A stretch of 64,000 bases of DNA from Ornithodoros turicata (taxonomy: Eukaryota > Arthropoda > Arachnida > Ixodida > Argasidae). Positions 47,232 to 59,200 of the stretch are shown piece by piece. Positions within the stretch are counted from its first letter, which is position 1, and every line of letters starts with the position of its first letter. The notes under the pieces are model-generated. The model did not search any database, was not told the DNA's origin, and saw nothing but the letters and a program-made list of their open reading frames with translations. The position numbers were made by a program, and so were the translations under genes. The stretch spans positions 23,937,146 to 24,001,145 of the forward strand of contig NC_088209.1 of the NCBI RefSeq assembly GCF_037126465.1, given 5' to 3'.

Positions 47232-50200
47232 TCACTGCATGGCACCGTCCCTCCACTGCTTTTGCTGTTCCAGAAGGCGCTCCAGTGGTGATGGACCGGG
47301 GCCGGACCATAGGGACTGAGAAGAGTTAGCACTTTATAGCAGATTGCTAAGGGTTTCACCTCTGCCTCTGCTTTTGTTGCAGCAGCAAGTCTTACCTGAA
47401 TCCTGGGATGCATGACCATCGGGTCTATCGGTGCTCCTGATCCTGAAGACCTCCCACCTACGCAATCACCAAAATGACGGGTGATTACACAAAAGCCTCG
47501 ATAAAACAGATTACAATCGCCGACCGCTTTTTCGGACTTCTAGGAGCCACAAAATCAGTCCGAATTTTCAGTGAATAGTATCAATAAACTTCATTTCGCC
47601 TTTAACTCAGAACGTTCAAAGTGACTTTTTAAAAGTGCCGATACATGTCTGCTACGCAGCACAAACACTCAACAATGTATCGTGGCAAATTTCGGTGAGT
47701 GCAGTACTGAAAAATTGGAAGGTCCGAATTTTTGGACTCTCAATTATCTGCTGGTGACTGTTATCTATTGGTACGGTAATTGCTTGGTCACAGCATGACT
47801 AAGGTCCAATGCCTGTTCTTGATTTGGAGGAAAATCATAGATCTGGTGGCCCGCCACAGAGACTTATACAAAGTACTGTCAGGAAAATGTTGCATTGGTT
47901 TATCACCACCACGGATGTGCCGCACATTTGTGAATGTACTATGTCGTGGAGTCAGCTGCGGTCAGCTCAGATTATTCTGAGTAACGAATTGTTAATGTCC
48001 AGCATGCACACATTTGCCAATTGTCTTTGCCTTCATTTTGAGGTCTGTCACACTTTTATGGAGCCATATGTACCCGATTAACAGATCTAGTCCATTTTTT
48101 CACGACCCCCGACAGACTGATGATGAGTGGACTGCACAGTACCTAATTTTTGTCTGTCCCATAATGTGTTAGCCAAGAATTTTGGTCCAATAAGTGTAAT
48201 AAGCCCTTTCTAGATGGAAACAGTTGCAGTTTTCACTCCAGAATTGGCACAAGAAAAATTTTCAGTCTGATTTCACAATATATTTGTGGTTACAAAACGG
48301 GACCTAATTTTTGTCCCTCCCGACATATTAAATAGCGCATTTAATACCCTGCAGAAAAGCAGACATTATACATAGCACGCTTCGATGGAGGATGCTTACC
48401 ATCCTTAGCCACGTGTTGCAATCCAGATGGCCAGGGCGAGTTAAACAAGGAATATGTGTTGGTTGAAGTTTCGGACCCGGATGACCCCGGTTGCTGTCCA
48501 GACTTGGCAGGCAGCAGGCTGCACCCATTCATCTACAGGAAAATCAAGGAATTAGTATACCAGTATCAAAACATATCACAGTAGAATCTCGATGGTACGA
48601 TCACGGATTATACGAATTTCGGGATTATACTAATTATTTTCCCGTCCCAGCCGGAATTCCTATTCTTCCCATGTATTACAATTTGGATGATATGGCACCA
48701 TGGCATATCATCCTCCGTGCTGTCAAGCACGTTCATAATGCAACATTTCTCGAAAGATTTATTGTCGCAAAGATTCCCGTTATCTTTGGCAAAAGTCAAT
48801 GACCTTCCGCTTCAACGCAGCCTCGTAGTGGGCCACCCTTGCTCCACCATAACTGATAACTGATTGTAAAAAAGAGGCAGAGGAGCAGGTCTCGATCGCT
48901 ATCTTCCCAGAGAAAAAGGGAACGTAGATCGCTATCTTTGGGAGAACTTCAGGACACGTGGTTTTGCTTTTCGCCACGTGACGAATGCAGAAGACTGGGA
49001 ACGGAGATTGTTATCTTCAAGAGAACCGTAGGATGCATGCTTTCACTTTTCACCACGTGAACGCGACCAAAGAGGGTGAGCTGCGCCTTCTGTCAAAGTC
49101 GTTCAGATTCTAACCCCCCCCCCCTTATTTTCGCAAAAAAAGTCAGAAAAAAAGTGCGCGTTAGATTCGAGTAAATACGGTAATTGTTGATGAAATGAAG
49201 GAATTTAATATCTTGATGCGACTCTCCCTTCAGATTTAAAATGGTCAAGACAGATTGACTTAACATGCACACGTTGAGCATTCGCATGGTACTGGAATAT
49301 CGAGAGTGGAATAGTGTGCACTTAGCCGACGACAGCATCTTTTCCTGTCGTCTGCTGCGGAATATCCCACAGCTACGCCACACGATATTCCCTACGGCTA
49401 GCAGTGCACAAAAAGATGTAAAGTTGAGCACTCGCGCTAACGTGGAGGCAGAAGGCTACTTCGTTTTTCGTGGTTTCCGTCTGAGCGTTCTGGGGAACGT
49501 CGCTCCTGTGAACACACGGCAAGAGCACACCCCAAACACAACACACACGCCCAAAGTATGCATGCGATACTACTTACATCAATACCATGAGGTAACCAAG
49601 GTCTCTGTTGGATCTGTGACATTTGTGGTAACTGTGGCTGCTGCCTGATATGTTGCTGGTAAGAGTCACTGTGCCCCGAGAATTTTGTTTCAGCACTTTG
49701 CTGCCTCAGAAGTGATTCCAGATGTGCCTGCGTTGGAGGCTGAGAGGGCCCCATGTACATGAAGCCAGCAGGACCTTGTGACTGTGGCATCATTGCTGGA
49801 GGCATAGCTCCTTGTGGCATGCCCTGTGGCGAGGTGTGCAACATTTGGGGAAGTGGAGGTGGCACCATGCCCTGCTGCGTCGGCGGAGGCGGCTGCGTTG
49901 GCAGAGGAGGGTGGGAGGAGACAAGGTAGTTCCACATGTACGGAGGTGCAGCTGGGCTCGCACTGGGCAAGAATGCAGCTTTTGACGTGTTCTGTTGAGG
50001 GGTTCCGGTAGCAGCGGCACTGTGGTCGTAACTGATGGCCTGAGTGACTCCTGCTGGTTGCGGTGATTGTGGCCGCCTTCCGGTGACAGGTGGATGGAGA
50101 TATGGGGGTGGCACATTGGGATGAGGGCGTGACATTGTCGAATTGCCAATGCCATTGTGCCTGCACAAAAATGCTGCTCTTATCCAACGGAAGGCACACA

Positions 50201-53200
50201 CTGTTTAACTATCGACTATCTGAGCTTTAGGAATATCAAATATTTTAAGCATGTCATTAAATAGTGACACACTGAATTTCCAAGTCAGTCTGAATATCGT
50301 CCCCTGGAGGTGTGCAAATATTCGAAATTTCGAATATGAATCGAATATGTGATGCTATTCGAATGCTATTCGCAACCTATTTTCTGTGAAAGATGAAAGT
50401 CCCTGAAAAGGTTAGCCAGCTGTAGGGCTCGAACCCACATCTTCTGGATTGCCGGTCCAGGGCTCTACCAATTGAGCTAAGCTAACACGCCTTCTCAGCG
50501 ACTTCCAGGGTGCGTCATCTGAAGGGACTAACCAGCCACTCTCTCTCACTCATCCTCCTTTCACTCTTACATTTTTGCTCACTCACACACACATTCATAC
50601 GACGGGATCAACGCGGGCGGCAACTGTTGAACAAGAGAGAACTGATGTTCTGAGGCTGGAACAACATAGAAAGGACAAACACATACAAGGCCTTTTGTAT
50701 GTGTTTGTCCTTTCTATGTTGTTCCAGCCTCAGAACATCAGTTCTCTCCTATTTTCTGTATTCAAAATTTTTGAATATATTTCGAATCGTACTGAAGCGC
50801 AGTATCGCTATCGCAATTCTGCAAGTGGGCTTCGCCTCATTACATCCAGGAGTTCGGTGAAGCCCACTTCACGTTACCGCCATTGTTTTGGTGTGCGGCT
50901 CCATTCTGCAAGTCGGCTTCACCTCATTAGAGTCGAGTGTTACGTGAAGCCCATATTCTGTCACTAAAGCCTACAACTTCTGTGACCTCATGGTCAACAC
51001 TGTACTCAGGGTGCTGCATGTTCCAGTAAATGTACTCCCAACTTTCAAAGTTATGTTCTGTTTCTAAAAAAAACTACAGGAACTTCACAATGTAAACATG
51101 GAACTGAAGAGATGCACACAAAGCAGGATGCATGGAACTTTCAATACAGTTTATCCCACTACATAATGCAGTCTACCACACATAACAAGGAGGGACCCTT
51201 CTCTCACGATATGTTATGCAGGGTGAAGAGGCTCACAAGTTTGGAGCAGAACATGATCGAATGAGCACACCACCACAAAATATTTCACCACAAAGTATTC
51301 CAAAATTATTCAAATTGGGCCTTTTCAGGTTATTCGAATTCGACTTGCAGTGTAAGTGAAACATTTGTAAACTATACACAATGGAAACTTTGCTATTCGC
51401 ACAGCTCTAGCGTCGCCTCAATTTTTCAACCACCTCTCTTCATAGCAATGTTGGATAACAGCCACTTAAGAGAGGCACCCAATTTAGAGAGGCGCTAAGG
51501 TGCTCTTTTATCGGTAGACCACAACTGCTGGCAGTTAGCTGATTCTTGTGTTGTGGGCCACATGTATAACACATAGCACAGTATGCCTCCTAATGGTACA
51601 TGTCTTTCCACAATTTTGCCAAGTTTTATGGGGTAGAGGAATAAGCCCCTCAAGTTTTACAGGAAACAGTAGTAAAATGCTAGCATAGCAAGTTGGACCC
51701 TTGAGTATCCAAATTGATTCTGTTGTGGCATGATGTGGTGGCATCCTGGCAGTGAAGATATGTCTTTCCACACGTAATCCCCTTGGGTATGCTCAGAGTG
51801 CTCCTTTATCCAACAGGAAGGATTACGCTCATTGAGCTCAGACGTATTTAGTTGACTGTGTTGCACTGAGAAAATGGTTTCCTGCTCATTACTCTAAAGT
51901 ACAGTATGGTATATCTGCCACGAAAGTAGCTAGCAATCTGTAAGGACTACAACTTCTTCAAAGTTCTTTATGTCACACCTGCTTAGCCCATAATCGAATG
52001 TTCTGTGCAATACTACTTGGAGTGCAATGAAAGATACCATGTACCAACTCATAGAGGATTTACAATTTCCCAGCAGGGTAAAAGTCAAAGAAACAGCACA
52101 ACAAGGCACATAAATAAGGGAGGAGGTGATCCAGCTTACTGATGGGACAGCGCTTGAGGGTGCCACAGGCTGCAGTCGGGCTTGTCATCGGTAAGGTGAG
52201 AACTCTGTGAGGTTCCCTAAACAAACAATATGATATCAATATAAACTTTGTACAAACCCAAGCTGTCTCGAACTATCACAGCTGTATCCCATCAAAGCAG
52301 CTAAGATTATCTAAAAAACTGTACTTTTGCTCACTGCTTGGTTTTGAAACAAAGCAAGTTTGCGGTTTGGTCACCCCCCAGCCCATATCACGAATAGGTA
52401 TGATGTCATTCTTTAATTTTTTGTTCAATCAGTCATGGCCATTCATGAAGGACATTGAGATGCATTGACATAGTGATAATTTTATCGCAGCAGTAAAATT
52501 TGCTAGGACACTTTATGAAATAGATCAACCCTCGTTCCTATTTACCAGGTCGTTGTTCAGTACAACAGGCTGCCGAATGACATCGCCAAGTTGAGATCGC
52601 TGCTCCTTTTGCTGAAGGATAGCCTTAAAGTAAACACAAAATAGGAAACCAGTAATTAGTACAAATGATAAATAGGAAATGTGCATTAGTGCAGTATATG
52701 TTTTTCTTGCACTAAAACTCATGCATGATGTACACATATCCAGCAGAACCTTGATAAGTCAACCCCCATTAATTCGGAAATTCGGACGACCCGGGCGGTC
52801 CCGGCAAACGTCTGCAAAAGTCTACGGGAACGACATTAATTCGGCAGCAGTCACGTGTGCACCGGATAGCTCGAAGAAACACTGCTCGAGGGAAGCACAC
52901 CGGAGCGCAACAGCGGACGCCAAAACGGTAGAAAATACGGCAAACTGCGGCAGACGCATCACCGTTGTCATCAGCGCTGTGATGCCAGGCGCCATTTTAA
53001 AGCGAAATCTCGTTTTAAACCACGTGTATCAGTCAGTCTTTGTGCGACCTGCATGCCGTTTTGACACAGCTTCACCTGCGAAGCGTGCAAAATACGAAAT
53101 TAAGGACCTTGCAACAAAAGTCGAGATACTGAAAGTGCTGAAGGATGGTGTCCCAAGACAGGAAATAATGCAAAAATACGACATGAAAAGGAGCACTTTG

Positions 53201-56200
53201 GCAGCCTACGTGAAGAATGAGGCACAGATCATCGCGGCCATAGAAGGTGAGAAGTTTCACGGAGAGCGGAAGCGCCTTTGTACAGCAGCGTACCCCCAAT
53301 TGGAAGACGCTGTTCTTGGTTGGATTACGAACTCGCGCGATGAACAGCTACCTCTGAGTAGACCGCTGATCCCCACCCAAGCCGAGAACTTTGCGGAAAG
53401 AATGGGCATCGAAGCATTCAAAGCATCCGAAGGCTGGTTGGTGTGGTTTAAAGAATGCCACTGACTTATATTCCGAAACATCTGCGGGGGGAGAGCTGCT
53501 ATTGATGAAGACGTCGTCAGAGGTTGGCAGTGCGTTCGGCTCCGCGAGCACATAGCTGCCTACGAGCCCTGTAACGTGTTTAACGCGGATGAGACCGCGC
53601 TTTTCTTCAAAGCACTGCCAGACAAGAAGATCACGCTCTAGGGAGACCCATGTGTAGGCGGCGAAAGGAGAAAAGTGAGTGTGACCGTCCTTCTGACCGC
53701 GAATACGACGGGGACGGAGCACTTGCGACTGCTTGTCATAGGGAAAGCGCAGAAGCCTAGGTGCTTCAAAAACCTCGAGCAACTCCCGGTGGAGTACTGT
53801 GCCAATCGGAAGGCCTGGATGACATCTGACATTTGGTGAAGTTGGCTGGAGAAGCTGAACCGTCATTTCCACGCTAAGGAGCGCAAGGTGCTCCTTGTTG
53901 TTGACAACTGCAGCACGCACTGCAACGTGTCTGACCTGCAGTGGGTCAAGGTAGTGTTTTTCCCACTGGGCATAATACATTACGTAAAGCGCAGGTGCTG
54001 ACGACATGTCTAGGGATGCATGCCGCTGTGCATGGGTACCGGCAAGAAGGCATGATGTGATGCTCCTCAGTGCTGTTCATATTTAGGCGCACGTGTGGAC
54101 AAGCACACCAGCGGAAATTGTGGAGAACTGCTTTCGCCATTGTGGGTTTGTGCAATATCAGGACCGCGACCAGTTGGAGGACTGAACAGCTCACGGAGAC
54201 AAAGAGGACGACGACTATTTTTAGTGGCGTCCTGCCTCCCGCGGTGCAAATTGTAGATGATGTCTCCATTGACGACGGTGTCGCGGTCGTCGAGCAACTT
54301 ACGGACGAAGACGTCGTCAACAAGGTTTTGGGTGCCGATGACAACGGGGCATCGGACGAGGATTGTGAGGAAGAGCTGCTGCCACAGCAGATTGATACGG
54401 AAGCGGCGGAAGCCCTTGCTCTGTTGGAGGACTTTTGCTGCAGTGCCCGGCGGTGCCGAAGCAGTGCAGCACTTGGCAGCTATCAGAAACATTGTTTTAA
54501 AGGCTCAGATCTCCGGTACAAAGCAAACCACAGTCATGCGGTTCTTTTCACAATAAAGGTACGTTGATAACGGCAACTTCACCTGGCATTTTGTTGCCTG
54601 TTTGATAATTCGGACTCACATATAAATTAAATAAAACTCACATACAATTCTTTGCACTCTGCAATAAAGTCTCACATAAAGAGTTTCCCCTGCATACGAC
54701 TCAAATTTCCGTAAAGGTTAAACTTCACTATTCACACTCACATGTACTGACTTCTATAAGCAAAGTGTTTTCTTACCTGCATTGCCACATTCCTTGCTGG
54801 TCTTCGTTCCTTGAGAACAGAAGGTTTCCCAGCTGTTCTCTTATCCGTGTCCCCTTTGCTTTGGTCATCTTGTGTGTCAAGCTTAAAGCGGACTTCAGGT
54901 GCAGTTTGCAAGACATCTGGCAAGTCTGTCTTGCTCGATGGTGAAGATGGCCCTATGGCAGTCAACAGTATATCAATCAAATATGACATCTCTGGATACT
55001 GGTAAACCACAGGGTGAATTTAGCAATCATTATGCATTTTCACATTATAAAAATACATGATGGGGTCTATCCCACCCATTCCTGCTACAACCAACAACAG
55101 GTGGTTCGAGGTACTGACTAAATAAAATAAATGATAAGTAAATGAAAAATGAATAAATACAACCTACAACAGGTGGTCAACAGTACAGTGCAATCTCGGT
55201 ATGCAAGCATGACAATATGCAAGCATCACAATATACATGACTTTAACCGGGATCTGAGCGACAGTTCGAGTTATCCGAAAAAACGAATTAACGGGAATTG
55301 CACTGTACAGTAGAACCTCACTAATTTCAAATTCCGGATAATTCGAAGGATTCCTGAAGTCCATCTTCGTGTGTTGCAGTCTGACCACATAATTCGAAGA
55401 AAACTGGGCCCGTATCCCGCTTAATTCGTAAGTTTCCTATCAAATTTCATCATCTTCCATCTGCTTCCGACCCACGCAATGACGACCTGCCATAAAAACC
55501 ACATGCTTGCTCCCCTGCAGACTTCCCTTTCCCAGCCGCCGCCCTTTTCGTCACACAATTTCGTGGTTTACTGTTGCGAGAGAGGGTAAAAAGGTCAAAA
55601 CAGAGATAAGGTTCCACGTCTATAGTATGTTAAATGTCTGAGGTGCGTTTTGATCAGGCCAACGAAATTCAACCAATAAACAAGATTGCTAGGATTTCAA
55701 GGCATTTTTCCTTCGAAACATCCGTTTTAACGAAGTTACCTTTACAACGAAGATTTTCCGCAGTCTCCTGAAGTTCGTTATAAAGGACTTTGACTGTATA
55801 GGCCATGCAAAAATGCACAATTTTGTTTTTGGCGACATGCTCAAAATGTGTAATGATTGCTTGTTCATTCACCCCGCATGTTGTCAGTGCCTGTACACCT
55901 TTGAGTACCTGTTTGCTTCAACTCTTGCTCAGGTTCGATAGAGAGCTCTTGTATTTGCTGCATAACCTGATTGGACATTGCTTCTGTGTAGTGACTTGCA
56001 GTGTACCTCGGGGACTGACCCTGTGCTACGGCTATCAGACTTTTCCTGAAAGGATTCCTCGTCATTAGGGAAAGCTGTCACAACCGACCCTCAAATGAAA
56101 ATGATGAATTTCAGAAACCAACCCAGACATCACCACCTGGCCGAGCTCTTCGGCCAGGTCGAGCATGCGACTCCCTCTCAGGTTGCTTATGTTTACGTCG

Positions 56201-59200
56201 CTTGGCAGTGGAACCATGGTGTTAAAATGAAGATTTCTGAAAGCACAAACGTGAGCATGGTGTGGGCACTTATGGCAACCCCGCAACGAACACTGAAGGA
56301 AGAAAGTGGCAAACCTGTGGACTTCTTGAAGTGGAAGAAAGCAGTGTAAATCCCAATCTTCTGGCAGTGGAACTTTTAAATCTAAAGTTGGAGGTACTGG
56401 GTTAGATGTGGGGCATGCAGTTTTCAATGTACAACACCATTTAGTGTAGAAAGAGGCAATGATGATGATGATTCGATTTTAATGGCGCACAAGCAACTAA
56501 CACTGTAGTGCGCCAAAATAATGGTTAAAATTTTGGTTAGTTAAAGAAAATTGCCGGTTATGCTAAAAACAATATATTTGCCAAATTGAGATATAAAAAG
56601 TAAACAATAACATGATATGGTAAAAAAAATGCATATTAAACTACATAGGAGATACCTAGATAGCCTACGTCTCTAAAAAAGTTATGGATTCTTAAAAATG
56701 GCAACAGGGGCTCATCACCCAGTAGCAGGGCGGGGTGAATGTCTCTGTTTCACGTGGGTCATTTAAAAAATGTGAAGAAGTATCAAGGTGCTACTCATAC
56801 TGCAACATAGCAAAATTCAAACTCACAGTTTTCCTTTGGGAAATCCAGAGGTACAACTTCCACAAGTGCATTGAGAAGCTTGCAGAATCCGTGCCATATC
56901 CTATACAGTTGAAAGAAAAGTGTCCGTACATCCTGGTGCCCATAGCCGTGTCAGCGTTACACATTTTAGTGAAAGGACTAGAAGAGCGTGTTGGTTACAT
57001 CAAATGTAGGATGGAAGGAAACGATGGTGTCCGTGTGTAGTCCACACATTTCTGCTGACACACACACATACAAAATAAAAATATACTAGTACATTCACCT
57101 GCCAATTTCTTTTTTTACTCTACGAACATTCATACTTTATTTTTCGCAACACCCAACACCCGACAGGTGACACCAAAGAGAGCGCCATACTTGTGTGGCA
57201 TACCAACGAATCAGTTCCTTTCTCAGCGAGTCTTCAGAAGTGCACGCTGGAAGTTGCCTGATATCCAGAGTTGCGTAATACTCAAGAAAAGCAGTACCAG
57301 ACATAAAATGAACACACAACTTACTGTGGCTTCCTAGCAAAGGCATCTCGGAACAGATAGGAACGATTGAGCAGCAACCAGTCGAGAATGAGCTTCACCA
57401 CAGGCACGGTGCAACAGTCCCTCATGCTCTTGGAGTCTTGCAGGGCATGCATTGGCAACAGAAGGGCGTGCAGCATGCTTGCTGGAAACGTTGCAAACGG
57501 ATGAGTCAAAACTGGACGCTTGTGTCCTTCATCTACATGGGCACTTTGGACGCACACGTGGCTGATCTTGTGCAACACCTTAATTTTGTTTGACCCAATT
57601 TCTCGCGAATCAGGTACGGGGCACATATCTGCGACCATTACCGTGTATTCACACGAGCGACAACCTATTATTCCAATATTCTATCCATATCCAATGTCCA
57701 ATATTTTAGTGGAAGAAAAAGTGAAAACACTGCTCACAGAGCCGAAGTTCCGATCCCGTGTTATGTTGAGCATTCACACGGTGCCGGAATATCGGGAGTA
57801 GCGTACTGCGCACTTAGCAGACGACGCTGTCAGTATCTTTTCCTGTCGTCTGCTACGGGACACCTTGTGGCTGTGTCGCAGGATATTCCACACGGTTAGC
57901 AGTGTACGGGAAGACACGACGTTGAGTGCTTGCAATCACGTGACAGCAGAAAGCAATGACGTTTTTCGCATCTTCCGCTGCAGCATTGTGGGGAATGTCG
58001 GTCATGTGAATACACGGTTAAATTTAAAGAATTCTAGATACAAAAACTTGTGGCCTGACTGGCCTACGGGGTGAGAAGCCAGAGATTGTTATTTTTTAAA
58101 TTCCGCATTAGTGCTGCAAAGCAACTGTGGCTATAAGCGGCATACAGACATGGACGGATGGAGGGAGGACAGCAGGAAGGAGTGGGGGGACGGGGGGGAT
58201 AGTATGCGTCCTGGGCTGACTTCAGGGGGAAATGTGGAGGCATTTGTCTGGAGAGTCTGCCGGAAAACACAGGGAAAACACCAGATGGCACAGTCGGCGC
58301 GGGGAGTCGAACCCGCGTCACCTTTCAGTCTCAGCGTGGAATGCGATCATCCTGACCACTATGCAACAGGAACTGGTAGCCAGAGACAGACTGTACCGCT
58401 TTCGAAAGAAGCGATATTGCACGTGACCGAGCTGCAAAGCAGTTCAAATGCTTCATAGTACCTTGTGCAACCCGAGGTGAAAATAAAGTTTGCAATTCCA
58501 GCATACTTTTCTCCCCCCTCCCTCCCCGAGTGTCAGTCCTCAGCTGAAATTTTTGTCAGCCTTTAAGATTCCCAACGTTTTCAACTTTCCAAGTTTGCAA
58601 AAAAGTTAGGGGATCGCTAGCATTGAAGGTTTTAGAGTAGTTATGATGAGGCGAAAACTTACAGATAAGATCAAGAATGTTCGCCAAAGCCTTCTTCTCA
58701 TCCTGAGAGAGCGACTCGTCCAATGTCCCATTTTTTTTGTCCCCATCGAGTGACCCATAAGCATGTTCGTGGGTAAATATGCATACAGCCGCCATTTGTA
58801 CCAGCTGCCACGTCTCCAGCTTCTCCGCTATCACCAGCGCAGGTAGGGACGCGGTCAATGATCCCAGGAGCCGCTCGGCTTTCCCCATGTCTGTAGAAGC
58901 AAATGCACAGTGAGACCCTGTTTGCACTGAACCACAGCAGCTAAATATTCACCGGAAACAAGGTAGATATGGGCATTGAACTGCAAGAATGCTGTGGTGT
59001 ACTCATAAGGGGTCATCTTCACTTTGCCCACGGAGCCAGACCTGTAAAGTTCAGTAGGACATGGATTATCTTAGGAACATAATACACTTGGAGCCTTGTG
59101 TTTTTAGGGTTAAACCTGGAAAAAACGATTTGTACCCACTAATTTGCATCGTTGTCCCCGGAAAACCCCAGAGCTCCGTCACAGCTCAAAACTGGACCGC

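Noticed and set aside
57482..57638. Longer version of SMG7 exon 10 starting further right
   Set aside because: The frame is open, but the acceptor with a pyrimidine tract and correct phase is at 57,481; upstream residues do not resemble the family.
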